Below are positions 50,497-60,579 of a stretch of 64,000 nucleotides of DNA, piece after piece. The notes beneath the pieces are model-generated. The model saw nothing but the letters and a program-made list of their open reading frames with translations, was not told the DNA's origin and ran no database searches. The stretch comes from Karstenula rhodostoma CBS 690.94. Taxonomy: Eukaryota; Ascomycota; Dothideomycetes; Pleosporales; Didymosphaeriaceae. Position numbers and translations under genes: made by a program. The stretch's first letter is position 1; each line of letters starts with the position of its first letter. The stretch spans positions 944,051 through 1,008,050 of the forward strand of contig MU001508.1 in NCBI GenBank assembly GCA_010093485.1, given 5' to 3'.

Positions 50497-51435
50497 ATGG
50501 CTAAGCAACGTCTTGTTGTCTTCGGGGCCACAGGTAACCAAGGCGGCTCAGTTTCCCGCGCTGTGCTCGATGACCCTGAACTCTCCAAGCGCTACGCCGT
50601 CCGGGCCATCACACGCGACACTTCCACCGCCAAAGCGCAAGACCTCAAGTCCCGCGGCGCCGACGTGGTAGCCGCTGATCTCGACGACCCTTTCTCTCTC
50701 CCCGCCGCCCTCCACGGCGCAAACTTCGTCTTCGCCATCACCGCCACCTCTTATGAAGGCCACACCCGCACCATCGAAACCCGGCAGGCCACGGCCCTTA
50801 TCGACGAAGCCATCAAGCAGGGCGCGTCCTACATCATCTGGTCGTCGATGTCGCACCCAGCCAAGATCAGCAGCGGCAAACTGGCGCACGCGGTGCACTT
50901 CGACGTCAAAGCCGAAATCGAGACGTACCTCCGCGCGCAACCCGTCAAGTCGGCATTCTTCGCGCCGGGCAGCTTTATGCAAAACTTCACCACGATGATG
51001 GCGCCGCGGCCGTCTCCTGCAAACGACGGGTCGTACGTCCTCGCCAACGTGCAGCGGCCCGAGACGCGGCTGCCGCTCATCGACGTCACAGAGTCGGGGG
51101 CATGGGTGTCCGCCATCCTCGCGGATCCGGAGGCGTACGACGGCGCATTCTTCGCTGCCGCGGAGGGGCTGTATAGCCAGGTGGAGATTGCGGAGGTGCT
51201 GAGTCGGGTCAGTGGGAAGACGGTGAGGCATGTGCAGGTGGATGATGAGGTGTATAAGGGGTATCTACCTGAGGCGAGCAGGGAGATGTTGTTTGAGATG
51301 AACTTGTTGTTTAGGGAGTATGGGTACTATGGGGAGAGCATGGAGAGGGATGTGCAGTGGGCTAAGGAGCAGGCGAGGGGGACGTTGACGGGGTTGGAGG
51401 GGTTTTTGAGGAGGATTGGGTGGGGGTTGGAGTGA
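50497..51435 (+). CDS. NmrA-like family NAD(P)-binding protein
   Basis: Intronless, 312 residues. The Rossmann motif VFGATGNQGGSV (residues 7-18) followed by an AITRDTS strand end identifies an atypical short-chain dehydrogenase of the NmrA/HSCARG type, which sense NAD(P) or act as oxidoreductases. Other landmarks are NFVFAITATS, YIIWSSMSHP, FFAPGSFMQNF and the C-terminal FLRRIGWGLE. The frame extends upstream to an ATG at 50335, but a TATAAA at 50355-50360 and family conservation starting at MAKQRLVVFGATG favour 50497. Specific substrate or regulatory partner cannot be told. Confidence 0.88.
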   Translation: MAKQRLVVFGATGNQGGSVSRAVLDDPELSKRYAVRAITRDTSTAKAQDLKSRGADVVAADLDDPFSLPAALHGANFVFAITATSYEGHTRTIETRQATALIDEAIKQGASYIIWSSMSHPAKISSGKLAHAVHFDVKAEIETYLRAQPVKSAFFAPGSFMQNFTTMMAPRPSPANDGSYVLANVQRPETRLPLIDVTESGAWVSAILADPEAYDGAFFAAAEGLYSQVEIAEVLSRVSGKTVRHVQVDDEVYKGYLPEASREMLFEMNLLFREYGYYGESMERDVQWAKEQARGTLTGLEGFLRRIGWGLE

Positions 51436-53715
51436 GAGGGGTAGGGATCGTTGTCGGATCTTGTGGTATGCTTTTGATTGTTTCCTGTACTGCGTCTATC
51501 TCTCTGATCATCGACTGCATAGCAAAACGATCGACTTGCGGTTCACAATCTATGCTCTGCTTTCCCAAGTCTTGCAGTAAATTAAGAGCTCTGCTAGTCG
51601 CCATTGTTTCTCGGCTTCACGACCAGAGGAACCTTCCGCCCAAGCATAAACCTATACTCAAGCTGTTTCTATAGGATCTGTGCGCCAGGAATATACGGGA
51701 TCTAGACCGAAAAAAAAACGGTCCACTTTCCTTCCATTGCAGACTGCATCAAGACAGGAACAGCGCAAACGCTCCGTGGTATCAACTGGACCACAACTTA
51801 AAAAGCATTGCTATACAATTATGTAGCAAAAGCGTAGATAGATGGTTTGGATGGCCCCCCTGGTCACGCCGGTAGCGTGGCCCACATAGTGCATGTCGAC
51901 CCACACATGCAAAAAGATTGAATGGCAAAAACATACAACAGCGGGGATTCGCCGATTCTCACGAACTCGACTACTAAACCGCCGATACACTGCTTATATA
52001 TGGCTGAGCGGACGGGAAGCCTAGTTTTCAGTGTTCTGTGGTCGTATGTGATAGTATTTAGTTGATGTTAAATACTTGTAGCACTTTAATCGTGCTTTGG
52101 ATACCCGTATCAGGGAGCAAAGTCGGGCTTCATATCTTTTGGTTTTCTGGCAGGCTTAATTTATGGCGCAGCCTTATCGGAGTTCTTCCTGGCCATCGCA
52201 CTTACTGAGCCGCGGTATGGGCACCGCATCTCTGCGCATGGTGTGCTCTCTCCTTCTGTAGCGGCCCTTCTTACCGCTTTCTCGGCGAAAACCATAAGAG
52301 ATATCGTTCGCGACTATGTTTCTCGTCTTCATTGGCAACACTTTTCGCGACAAGCAAAATCTCAGGGTGTCAGCCTTGGCTCTATTTCCATGCGATTTTG
52401 GATTCCGTGCATGCTGCTGGAGACTCATTTTTGCGCCTGTAACTAGCATACACGGTAGTCCACCTGGAAAACTTATATTGGACTGGCCGACCGTGCGGTT
52501 GGTGCGATTGAAGGCCGTTGGCATTTGTATCATTTTTGCTATCATTCTTACACTTCTATATATAACGGCAGCAAACACGCGTGGTATGTTAAGAGAAGAA
52601 CTGCAGCTACAGCATTCTAAATAAATAAGTTCAGCTGTAATTACGGACTTATCTGCTAACACAAATATTTCTAGGTACTAATGTGAGCACTGATTTCTTT
52701 AATATCGGGTGCGGGAACTGTGATTGTCTACTAAATAGTCCGATCACGACTTCAATAGGTTCACGATATAGTACTCTTAGAGCTTGTTGGAATATCCAGT
52801 TGGGAACAAGCCGTTTAGGTAATTTCGCGCGATACTTCAGCCGTTGGAATAGTGCTCGTTCTGGTGGTCTTTGGACAACCAAACCGGGTTATGGGGTCCT
52901 CCGATAGGAGCGATGCGTTACACCAATATGGCTAGAGTTTAACATTTCACGTAGATTACAGATGACCCAATACTGGCAGATCCAGTCACACAGAAGTTTA
53001 CTGCTTCGGTGTAGATTGCTTAATGCATGTATAGAGGTAAGCATCTCTCTATCTCTTATATGCAATTTCTATAGGAGCTTATTGATCACCAGGGCTTTCT
53101 TATTATCCTTGCTTCTGGTTTCCTCATCAATCGAACAGTGCTCGTTTATCTTATACATCTATGGTATCGGCTAGCGATCGACCTTTGTGAACCGCTCGTA
53201 CTCTTCTTACCAGGATAACATACTGTTTCTGACGCCTTGTTTAACAGTTTGGCCGACGTAAACGTCCTGAAGATTGGCATGGAAAAGGAATGGAAAGTGG
53301 ACATGAAGGCAGGGGACCTAATGGTAGTAGCGAAAGACGATTCGAGCTTTTAACATGGCTTTGCTCGAACGAACATGGCAGGTAGGATAGTGCCCAGATT
53401 GACTAGAATTCACATACATGGTAGTTTCCATTCATCCTCAACATGCAAAACGGATTGATAAGTATTCCCATGCATCGCAAGTTTCTCATCAACTATGCAT
53501 AAACCATGTGCTGAATTGGTGCTTACACTGATTTGGAAATACTTCAGGACGAGTTATCCATCTAATAGCCATGTCTATAGACTTAGGAAAGTTTACTCTA
53601 GACACTAGAATGTCTATTATAAAAGAAGAAAAAATACCAAGGAAAACTCTCCACCGTATAAAAGGCACTGTCAATGAAGAGTAGCTTGAGAACACAAAGG
53701 GCTTTTTCTAAGGTC
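51436..53715. other. Gene-poor relic zone, nothing firmly identified
   Basis: Composition drifts towards A/T without the CpA depletion of the main block. Overlapping frames on both strands near 52.2-52.9 kb, one with a membrane-like run (GICIIFAIILTLLYIT), could be fragments of a decayed gene, but I cannot trace one. Confidence 0.35.
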
Positions 53716-54460
53716 TTAATACCTTCCACCTCGTCTGCCGCCCTTCCTTCCTCCCTTTCGAGATTTACAAGTGGGTTTCTTGTGGGCGGACTTCTTGTAG
53801 GCGGGTTTTTTTATAGACGTTTTCCCTTTGTATTTGCCACCTTTCTTTATAGCAACGGTATATTTCGCAGGAGTCGTGGCCTTACACTTACCAGCTTTCT
53901 TTATGGTAGGCGTGCACTTAGACTTTAAGGGGCACGCCTTCTTGCCTGTTACCTTTCTCTTAATAAAATACCAGAGATCTCGCGTAGTGTAATTTGTGCC
54001 AGTGGAGGATTCTACCTAACATTCTTCTTCTAGCGCTGGGCTTAACTTTTTAAATACAGTAAAGGAATGAGGAGGGTACTATATTATGCCAACGAAGTTT
54101 AGAGTCGCCCCTGTAGTAGTAATAAGATAAAGAGTCCTAACGCCCGTCTCGCCAGGAAGGGAGACCAGGTATTCCAGGAGATTCGAGTTGTCACCTATCG
54201 GCTTATCGGGGAACACAGGTCTTGCTATTCCACTTATTTTTTACGAGTTTCTAAAGTGTTTCAACACATTTGGCCACTCGCTTTCTGGCTTGGCTCGTTC
54301 TCTCCGAACCTCACTGAGTGCCCTCGCGATTTTATCTTTCGAAATAATCCCACCGTCCAGTAAGGTAAAGCTTTATAAAATACCTTTCGTTTTTGTCCGC
54401 GCCTTAAGCTACACTGTTGTAGAAGAATGGTCCGGCTCTACTATTAGTAAGGGTTCTTAA
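53716..54460 (-). pseudogene. Decayed gene with a lysine/glycine/arginine-rich C-terminus
   Basis: One minus-strand frame can be followed for about 745 bp, interrupted by five stops, all TAG or TAA, as RIP of CAG, CAA or TGG would produce. Between stops it is strongly protein-like: KDKIARALSEVRRERAKPES, PVFPDKPIGDNSNLLEYL, PGETGVRTLYLITTTG, TNYTTRDLWYFIKRKVTGKK. It ends in a basic tail with repeated KKxxYK/KKP spacing and a GGRKGGRRGGRY terminus at a proper stop (53716). The tail suggests nucleic-acid binding. I recognise no family. The 5' end is not found; it may extend to about 54650. Confidence 0.65.
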
Positions 54461-54469
54461 GAACCCTTA
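54448..54469. repeat. 22-bp perfect palindrome
   Basis: TAAGGGTTCTT followed immediately by its exact reverse complement, no loop. It lies at the upstream end of the readable pseudogene frame. Function unknown; it could be an insertion footprint or an imperfect-terminator-like accident. Confidence 0.6.
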
Positions 54470-55103
54470 TAAATTATTATTCGGACGGCGTAGTCTACAA
54501 GACATTATCCAAGGTCTATTAAAGCTCTGGTAATACTTGGGTCCTAATAACTGGATATAGATTATCTGGACGTGACTAAGTGGCACAGCCAGCGAACGAA
54601 TGGACATGCGGGGTGGTTTAAATGTCCGGGCTAGTATTACTGCAAGCACTCTCCGTATACTCCTACAAGCTTAGCCAATAATTTAACCTTAAGGTCCATT
54701 AATGAAACATCTTCCCTGTATGTATCGATCCTGGACTCTATGGGTTATAAGATAACAAGCGCCATTTCCTAGCTGTTATACCGTTCTTATGGCTGGAGTT
54801 TTAAGGTCAGATAAGGGAGGCTCCGATTTATAACAACTAACCTCATATATTCTATACCTTAGCTATACAATTTATCTTTACGTTTAGGATTATCTTATAA
54901 TTCTCTGCTCTTCGTAGAGTAGAACTATACATGGTTTATTAATTGTTATACAATACAGTCCCGCGTAGCTATGGATTTCCTCCCTGCTCAGCCTGCTGCA
55001 CCTGCGCTATTTCCAACTTAATTATTTTCCTCGTCTCGTAGCTCCGCGTAGTCGCTTGTGTGATAAGAAGTCCTACTTTCTAGATATTCTATAATTTAAG
55101 CGA
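54470..55103. other. Relic interval between two decayed genes
   Basis: Moderately A/T-rich. A possible upstream continuation of the lysine-rich pseudogene (to about 54650, minus) can be read with several TAA/TAG interruptions; beyond that nothing is recognisable. Confidence 0.35.
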
Positions 55104-55711
55104 CTAGAATTTCCCCTTGTTCTCGTCCTTAGTCCCAGGGTCTTGCACCTTAGCCCATATAAAGGGTGCAGCGTAAACAAACCACGCACATGCAAGTCGT
55201 GTAGTATGGATAGCACAACCAGGTGGTGGATGGAAAGCGTCGCTGAGCATCGAATATCCATGCCAGGCAAAATCCCAGGCTAGACGAGCCGTCAACTTGG
55301 CTACGAATACGTTTAGATTCTCGTCTATCTTAGCATCCTCGCGAGACTTCTTCGAAAGCCCACCTAAACCACCGGTAAGTGATGATTCGTCAAGAGAGCT
55401 GAGACCGTTGTTGACAACGGCTGGTTACTACTTACTGATCTGGTTTAGGTCATCGGCGAACGTCCATAGGAGACCCTGGAATTCACGGTCTGTCCAGCGA
55501 TGTTTTAGCGCTAGCACAAATTCACCAAGCTTGTCTTGATACTCTGTGCACCGGGAAACTTCTATCACGGAAGACGCTGTATCAAGGACGTACTCTGACT
55601 GTGGGTTGTCGACTTCTGAATGGTGTGTATGATCTTGAACTCAGGCTTTTGCTCTAGCTTGTTGGCAACCCAAAAGGCGTGGCGAGCCCGATAAAGACTC
55701 GCGCCGCTCAT
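55104..55711 (-). pseudogene. Probable broken gene, possibly DUF3632-like
   Basis: Reading from ATG 55711, MSGASLYRARHAFWVANKLE is followed by a frame change between about 55640 and 55610, then a long protein-like run (EYVLDTASSVIEVSRCTEYQ, LALKHRWTDREFQGLLWTFA). A canonical intron at 55364-55435 (72 bp, GTAAGT...TTTAG) joins it in frame to GLSKKSREDAKIDENLNVFV, AKLTARLAWDFAWHGYSMLS and a terminal WAKVQDPGTKDENKGKF with stop at 55104. The combination of a helix with NxFxAxLTA and a later WFVYAAPFIW resembles fungal DUF3632 proteins, a tentative match. No GT-AG intron of normal size explains the first frame change, so I call it a frameshifted pseudogene; a sequencing error is the alternative. 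Confidence 0.55.
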
Positions 55712-56221
55712 CTTGGGTGAATGGCTAAAGAGGTGATAGAATGAGCTGTGCCGGGTTATGAGGAGCAGATTGGAACACGGACTGCTACACAGTAAGTAGG
55801 CAGCAATCGGGGTTAGAAACTACGCCCCATTCGCGATGTGGCTCACGTGAGACAAGCGGGACCTCGACGTAGGAGAGAGAACTAGTTCTCAGTGTTCTAT
55901 AGTTATATATTGTATACGATCACTATGAGGACGGGTAAATCAATGAAGGGGTGGATAGTATAAGGCGTCGCGCTTTGCCAATGCATAAAGGGACCAAGAA
56001 AGCGGCTAAGGCGTTCTATAGTTGTATGTAGTAGCAGCTGTTTAACGTTAAACAAATAAAGCACCTCAACCTTGCTCTGAACCGCATGGTTTTCTGATTG
56101 TTGACACAAACTACCAAGCAGGTTCCCGTAAAGTAATAGACAAAACTAGTATACGCAAGCGCTCTCTCTCTGGCCAGATTAACAAAAAGGAACGCCCCAT
56201 ATATAGACAGCAACGTGCATC
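55712..56221. other. Intergenic region
   Basis: Short spacer between two minus-strand pseudogenes; somewhat A/T-rich, no feature seen. Confidence 0.45.
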
Positions 56222-57792
56222 TCAGCCCCTCGGTGTCAACCCCACCTTACACCCCCCAAGCCCAACACAAGTAATCCCCAGCTTCTCCCTCCAAGGCTCC
56301 TCGTCCCTCCTCTCAACATAAAACACCTGCAACAGCCTCACAACAACAAATATACACTCGGTAAGCGCGAAATTCTGCCCAATGCATATCCTCGGCCCGC
56401 CGCTGAACGGCAGATACGCCCACCCTGGCCTCAACGGACTCGAAGCGTGCCCCTCGTCCAGCCAGCGGGTGGGATCGAAACGATGGGCATCATCTCCGTA
56501 GACGTCCCGCGGCCGATATATAGCGCAGGGGAGGTACGCGACGTAAGCGCCTTCGGGGACAAGAGTAGGGGACTGGCTGTCTAGTCTGCCGCCCCGAGGC
56601 AGGATCTTATCGTAGAGTGCTTAGCGTGAGTTGCTGGGGACGATAGGGTACATCCTCTAGCTTTCTTTAATAAGTGCTCTGAGGTATTTCATGTCTTTTA
56701 GCTGCTGGTAGGTGGGGATGTCGTTGCGGACAGCGTCTTCAATTTCCCGGCGCAGCCGAGATAGCATTGCGGGCTGGCGGGAGAGTTCCCAGATGAGGTT
56801 GGAGAGGAGCGAGGCTGTGGTGTCGCGGCCTGCGAGGAGGATGTTGAGGAGTTCGGAGCGGATTACGGTGCGGTTTTGCGTAGCGGATAGGAGCTCGTCT
56901 AGGAATACGTAGCGACCAGGTGAAGGCTTTTGTGGAAAGCAACAACTAGCAGAGCGAGACCGAGCGCGTCAGGCCTTCAAAATCGCAGGAAATGTGCCTC
57001 CAAGAACGCACCTCTAATAGTCTTCGCACGTTTCTTGAACTTCCCATCTGGCAAGAACGCTGCCAAAAACCCATACTTCTCGCTTCTTTCTCCCATCGGA
57101 TTCTGACAATACTCGAACGCCTCAATGAACTCCTTGCACGCATTGTCTTCCCTATTATAATCCTGCGCATCAGTACTCCTCCCAAACAAAAACTCGGTCG
57201 CAATATCAAGCGTAAGCTCATGCAGCAACGGCTACATATCCACAGTGGTGCCATCCTTCGGAACATTCTGCAGAAGCCGCCCAGTATGCTTCTCCAGAAT
57301 CGAGATATCTGCAACCTGCGAGCGCTCAAAGCACGCCCGCAGCATATCCCTTGAGTGCTTCCACGACGCGCCCTCACTGGTGAAGATGCCGTACCCGAGG
57401 TACGCCTCCATCTGCTGGATGCGCTCCTGGCCCAGGCTCCACTGGTCAAAGTTTGTGGCTAGCATGGTCTTGACGTTCTTGGAGTCATCCGTCCAGAAGA
57501 TGTTCTGGCCGAAGATGTTCGCGATCAGGGTGTGGGCGTTGTTGGATGTGAGGGGTTTGGTCCACCGTTCGAGCAGCCTGTGCTCGCGGTAGGCTTTCAC
57601 GTTGGCGAAGACGTCGAGGCCAAACAGTAGAGGTTTTGAGCGGTACGGTTTTGCGGGGAGACAGCCATCCTGTCTTGCTAGGGCGCGCCGGGCGGCGCCT
57701 GAGGTGGCTTCCCAGTAGATGCGGTAAGCGATGAGAGCGCCGATGAAAGAGAGCGCGACCGCCTTGAGATTGGCTGTGGTTAGAAGTGTCAT
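56222..57792 (-). pseudogene. Cytochrome P450 pseudogene, CYP52-like
   Basis: CYP52-type enzymes hydroxylate alkanes and fatty acids at the ER. The relic is full length (1571 bp, about 523 codons) and opens with ATG and a membrane anchor (LKAVALSFIGALIAYRIYW). Recognisable parts: FGLDVFANVKAYREHRLLER, IFTSEGASWKHSRDMLRACF, LTLDIATEFLFGRSTDAQDY, I-helix NILLAGRDTTASLL, K-helix KES-stop-R, and heme loop FSGGPRICIGQNFAL near 56.40 kb. Damage: TAG after VDM (about 57.23 kb), TAG inside the K-helix, TAA after PSNSR, and a frame change between about 57000 and 56910. The CYP52 placement rests on the overall pattern. It cannot make a functional enzyme. Confidence 0.88.
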
Positions 57793-58597
57793 TTTGATCG
57801 TGTGAGTTGAGATTCACCATGAAGCGCATGGAGACATATGGTAAGGGTTCTGGGCAACGAAGAGTGTACCTCATACTAGCTGAAACGACCTTTTGGATGC
57901 GCGTCCTTCCCTCAGCCACTTTGGGTCAGCATCACAGCCGTAAGGAGATACACCTCGTAACATATTGCGATTACGAGTTCGACATAAGCTACCTTTCAGC
58001 TCGGCCTTGTGATTTCCACATGTAGTTAGTAGGATCTTTTGCGGGGTTTCGACGGCTTCCAATCTGGTTGGCGGTTAGACCGTAGCACGAACACCTCACT
58101 TCCCAAGGAACAACATGCGGCGTTCTGACCCTTTCTGACCTGACCAACAAATTTGGATCAAAAAGTAAAGTATTTTGGATATATATGGCATATTTCACAT
58201 GCGGCTCGGCCCCCAGCTTGATCTCCAGTCAGTTTACGATGACAACCCTCTTCTCACCCACCATACGATGATGTGTTCCAGTACTGCAATATTAAAGTAG
58301 GGAGACGCGCTCGCGAGGAGGATAGGGATTAGAAGGTGGCAATTATCGATTAGGTGAACATCGTTAGGGGTAAATCGTTGGGGGCCGGCTGAACGATAGT
58401 GTACCATACCATCAACCATGGCATGGAGATATCAACGCATCGTCTTGATCGTGTGTCGCCCACCATACGAAGGCAGGTATCAAACAAAGCCCACCAGCCA
58501 TCCAATCACACGCTTCCACCTCAAACTCACCATCCCACAGGTCTAACACAATCCGTCAACGACTCATTCCTATCCACACCAGGCACCTGTAACGCAG
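57793..58597. other. Intergenic region
   Basis: Former promoter of the P450 relic and 3' region of the DJ-1-like gene. No gene recognised on either strand. Confidence 0.5.
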
Positions 58598-59536
58598 TCA
58601 GCTCCCACTCCCAACCCACCCCACAACACCACTCACGTCATGCACCACCGCAAAAGCATCCCAATGCTTATCCGTATGCGGCGTATACTCAATCGCATTG
58701 ACCGTCGCATTCGCCGCCTCCCACCCCCAGTAGTGTCCCGCAAACGCATACATCATATCCATACCCGCAGCGACGCCCGAACTCGTCCACACCTTCCCAT
58801 CCTCGACCCAGCGCGCGCTCGGCACCCACGTGACATTCTCCGCATGCCGCGACGCCGTAGCCCACTTCCACACGCTCTTATTCGTCGTCGCGCGACGGCC
58901 CGCTAGCACGCCTGCCCGCGCGAGCGTCGTCGCCCCCGTGCACACCGACAGCACGTACTGCGCGGCGGCGAAGCGGCTCGCGATGAAGGCCTCCATGGTG
59001 AAGTTGTGCTGGTTGTCGAGGACGAAGTCGCCGGCGCCGCCGGGGACGATGAGGATGTCGAGGGGCGGCGCGGTGGAGAAGTCGTGCGTGGCGACGATCT
59101 GTGGGTTGATGCTGAACTTGGGGTCGATGGGGGTGGTGGTGTTGTCGCCTACGTCGATGGTGAAGGGGACGGGTGCGCGCGCGCTGACGGCGCCTGTGGA
59201 GAAGGAGATGGTTGAGAGCGTCATGTTGTGCGTGCTGGAGAGGGCGAAGAGGATTTCGACTGCTTCGTTAGGGATGGCGTGGGCTGGGCTGGGCTGGGCT
59301 GGATACGTACGGGGGCCGAAGACATCGAGGGGCGTGAAGCCTGGGAAGACGATCTGAAGACGTGAGTACATACGGGGTGCGTTCGCGGTGTGGAAACGTA
59401 CATATCCTATCGAGGGTGTCGGAGTGGAGCTTTTGACAATCTGCGCCCCATGGACCGATGCTTCCAGCTGGGCCCATCCTAACCGTGCAACAGCAAGCCC
59501 AGCTAAGAGCACATGTCTCAATCTTGCGAATTCCAT
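58598..59536 (-). CDS. Secreted DJ-1/PfpI family protein
   Basis: Class I glutamine-amidotransferase-like fold, a family including isonitrile hydratases, glyoxalases and chaperones. Exons 59536-59402, 59353-59311 and 59262-58598 give 280 residues. Both introns are 48 bp with GTACGT donors, the second with a CTAAC branch site; both are multiples of three without stops, so an unspliced frame also reads through. Splicing gives PLDVFGPPVEILFAL, the canonical family block, whereas read-through inserts unrelated residues. The conserved Glu is residue 62 and the nucleophile-elbow Cys is 167 (YVLSVCTGATTLARAG). A signal peptide (residues 1-22) and six N-glycosylation sequons (NMT, NTT, NFT, NKS, NVT, NAT) indicate secretion, unlike most DJ-1 proteins. 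The frame begins with TTG 42 bp upstream, so the ATG at 59536 is used. Confidence 0.87.
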   Translation of the reverse strand: MEFARLRHVLLAGLAVARLGWAQLEASVHGAQIVKSSTPTPSIGYVRFHTANAPRMYSRLQIVFPGFTPLDVFGPRTYPAQPSPAHAIPNEAVEILFALSSTHNMTLSTISFSTGAVSARAPVPFTIDVGDNTTTPIDPKFSINPQIVATHDFSTAPPLDILIVPGGAGDFVLDNQHNFTMEAFIASRFAAAQYVLSVCTGATTLARAGVLAGRRATTNKSVWKWATASRHAENVTWVPSARWVEDGKVWTSSGVAAGMDMMYAFAGHYWGWEAANATVNAIEYTPHTDKHWDAFAVVHDVSGVVGWVGSGS

Positions 59537-60579
59537 GACGGCGGATGATACCTTCGCAGATGTACGGAAGTGAAACAATGACCACGCTGAGAATCATCCC
59601 TCTCATCCCCTCTTATACCCACCCCATCAACCCACCATGGAGATTCGAGCCCCACCCAACGCATCCTCCCTTCGCCATCGTCGTAGACCCTCAAACCCCC
59701 GTCCAATACAACCCTTTTCCCTACCGAACTACTTGGTATACTGATTGGCCACACACCCCAGATGCAGGTCCAAAGAAGTTAGCGCGGGAGGTAGTTTGCG
59801 ACGTTTCGGCTGACGGGAAGCATCGCTGGTTATACAAGAAGCCCACGTGCGAGGCCGGCGACTGGTTAGATGGTAGCCACGAGGGGTATGTTTCTCGTAG
59901 CGCTGTTCCGTAGTGCTGCAGGCACTCTATGCGCGTGGGATGGGGTGGGCAGACATTCGGTGTTATGCGCGTGCGCATGATGCCGTCGGCATTGTGGTAG
60001 TATCCGATCCGACGTCTGTTTGCGGTAGAAGTCTGACGCATGGACCGGGACTGTGCAGGAGAGGTATGGTGGCTATTGTATGTGTGGTGCTACCTAGAGT
60101 CGGAGGCTGGGGGTATAATGGGCGGGCGTCGGCACTACAACAGCATGAAGGGGAGTCCAAGTCGACACGCAACCATCGATGACGGCTTAGGGAATGCAGA
60201 CACGGAAGACGTTCACTGTTACCCTGCCGCCCAAGCACAATTGACGAGGGCGTACTGCGTCACGCGGGATGGAGCAACACAACTTCATACATCACAAGCA
60301 TGCAGCAAGTCAAGACTCTGAGGGGTATATACTGATCTCATTAGATCCTACTAGCTCTCCACCATTAGGTACTTCCAGAACGGACAGAAATTCTCTTGAC
60401 GCGAACGACGCCACGCGACAACATGCTCCATTTCCCCCGCGAATCTATGGATAGATGCTGCTGTCGAAGACAAATGACAAAATGGTATCTCACTTAACAC
60501 CCAGAAACGAAGGAGTCATACATGCGTAAAGGAATCCCAGAACACGAGGAAGAGAAAATGCTCAATTCTCGGAGAGGGT
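59537..60579. other. Intergenic region
   Basis: Promoter side of the DJ-1-like gene and 3' side of the GPI-protein gene. Overlapping short frames only; none supported. Confidence 0.45.

Noticed and set aside
50548..51231. Minus-strand frame opposite the NmrA-like gene
   Set aside because: Arg/His/Gly-rich shadow of GC-rich codons.
53674..53928. Plus-strand frame opposite the lysine-rich relic
   Set aside because: Its Phe/Gly/Arg composition is the complement of the Lys-rich minus-strand frame, which has the better protein character and a matching terminus.
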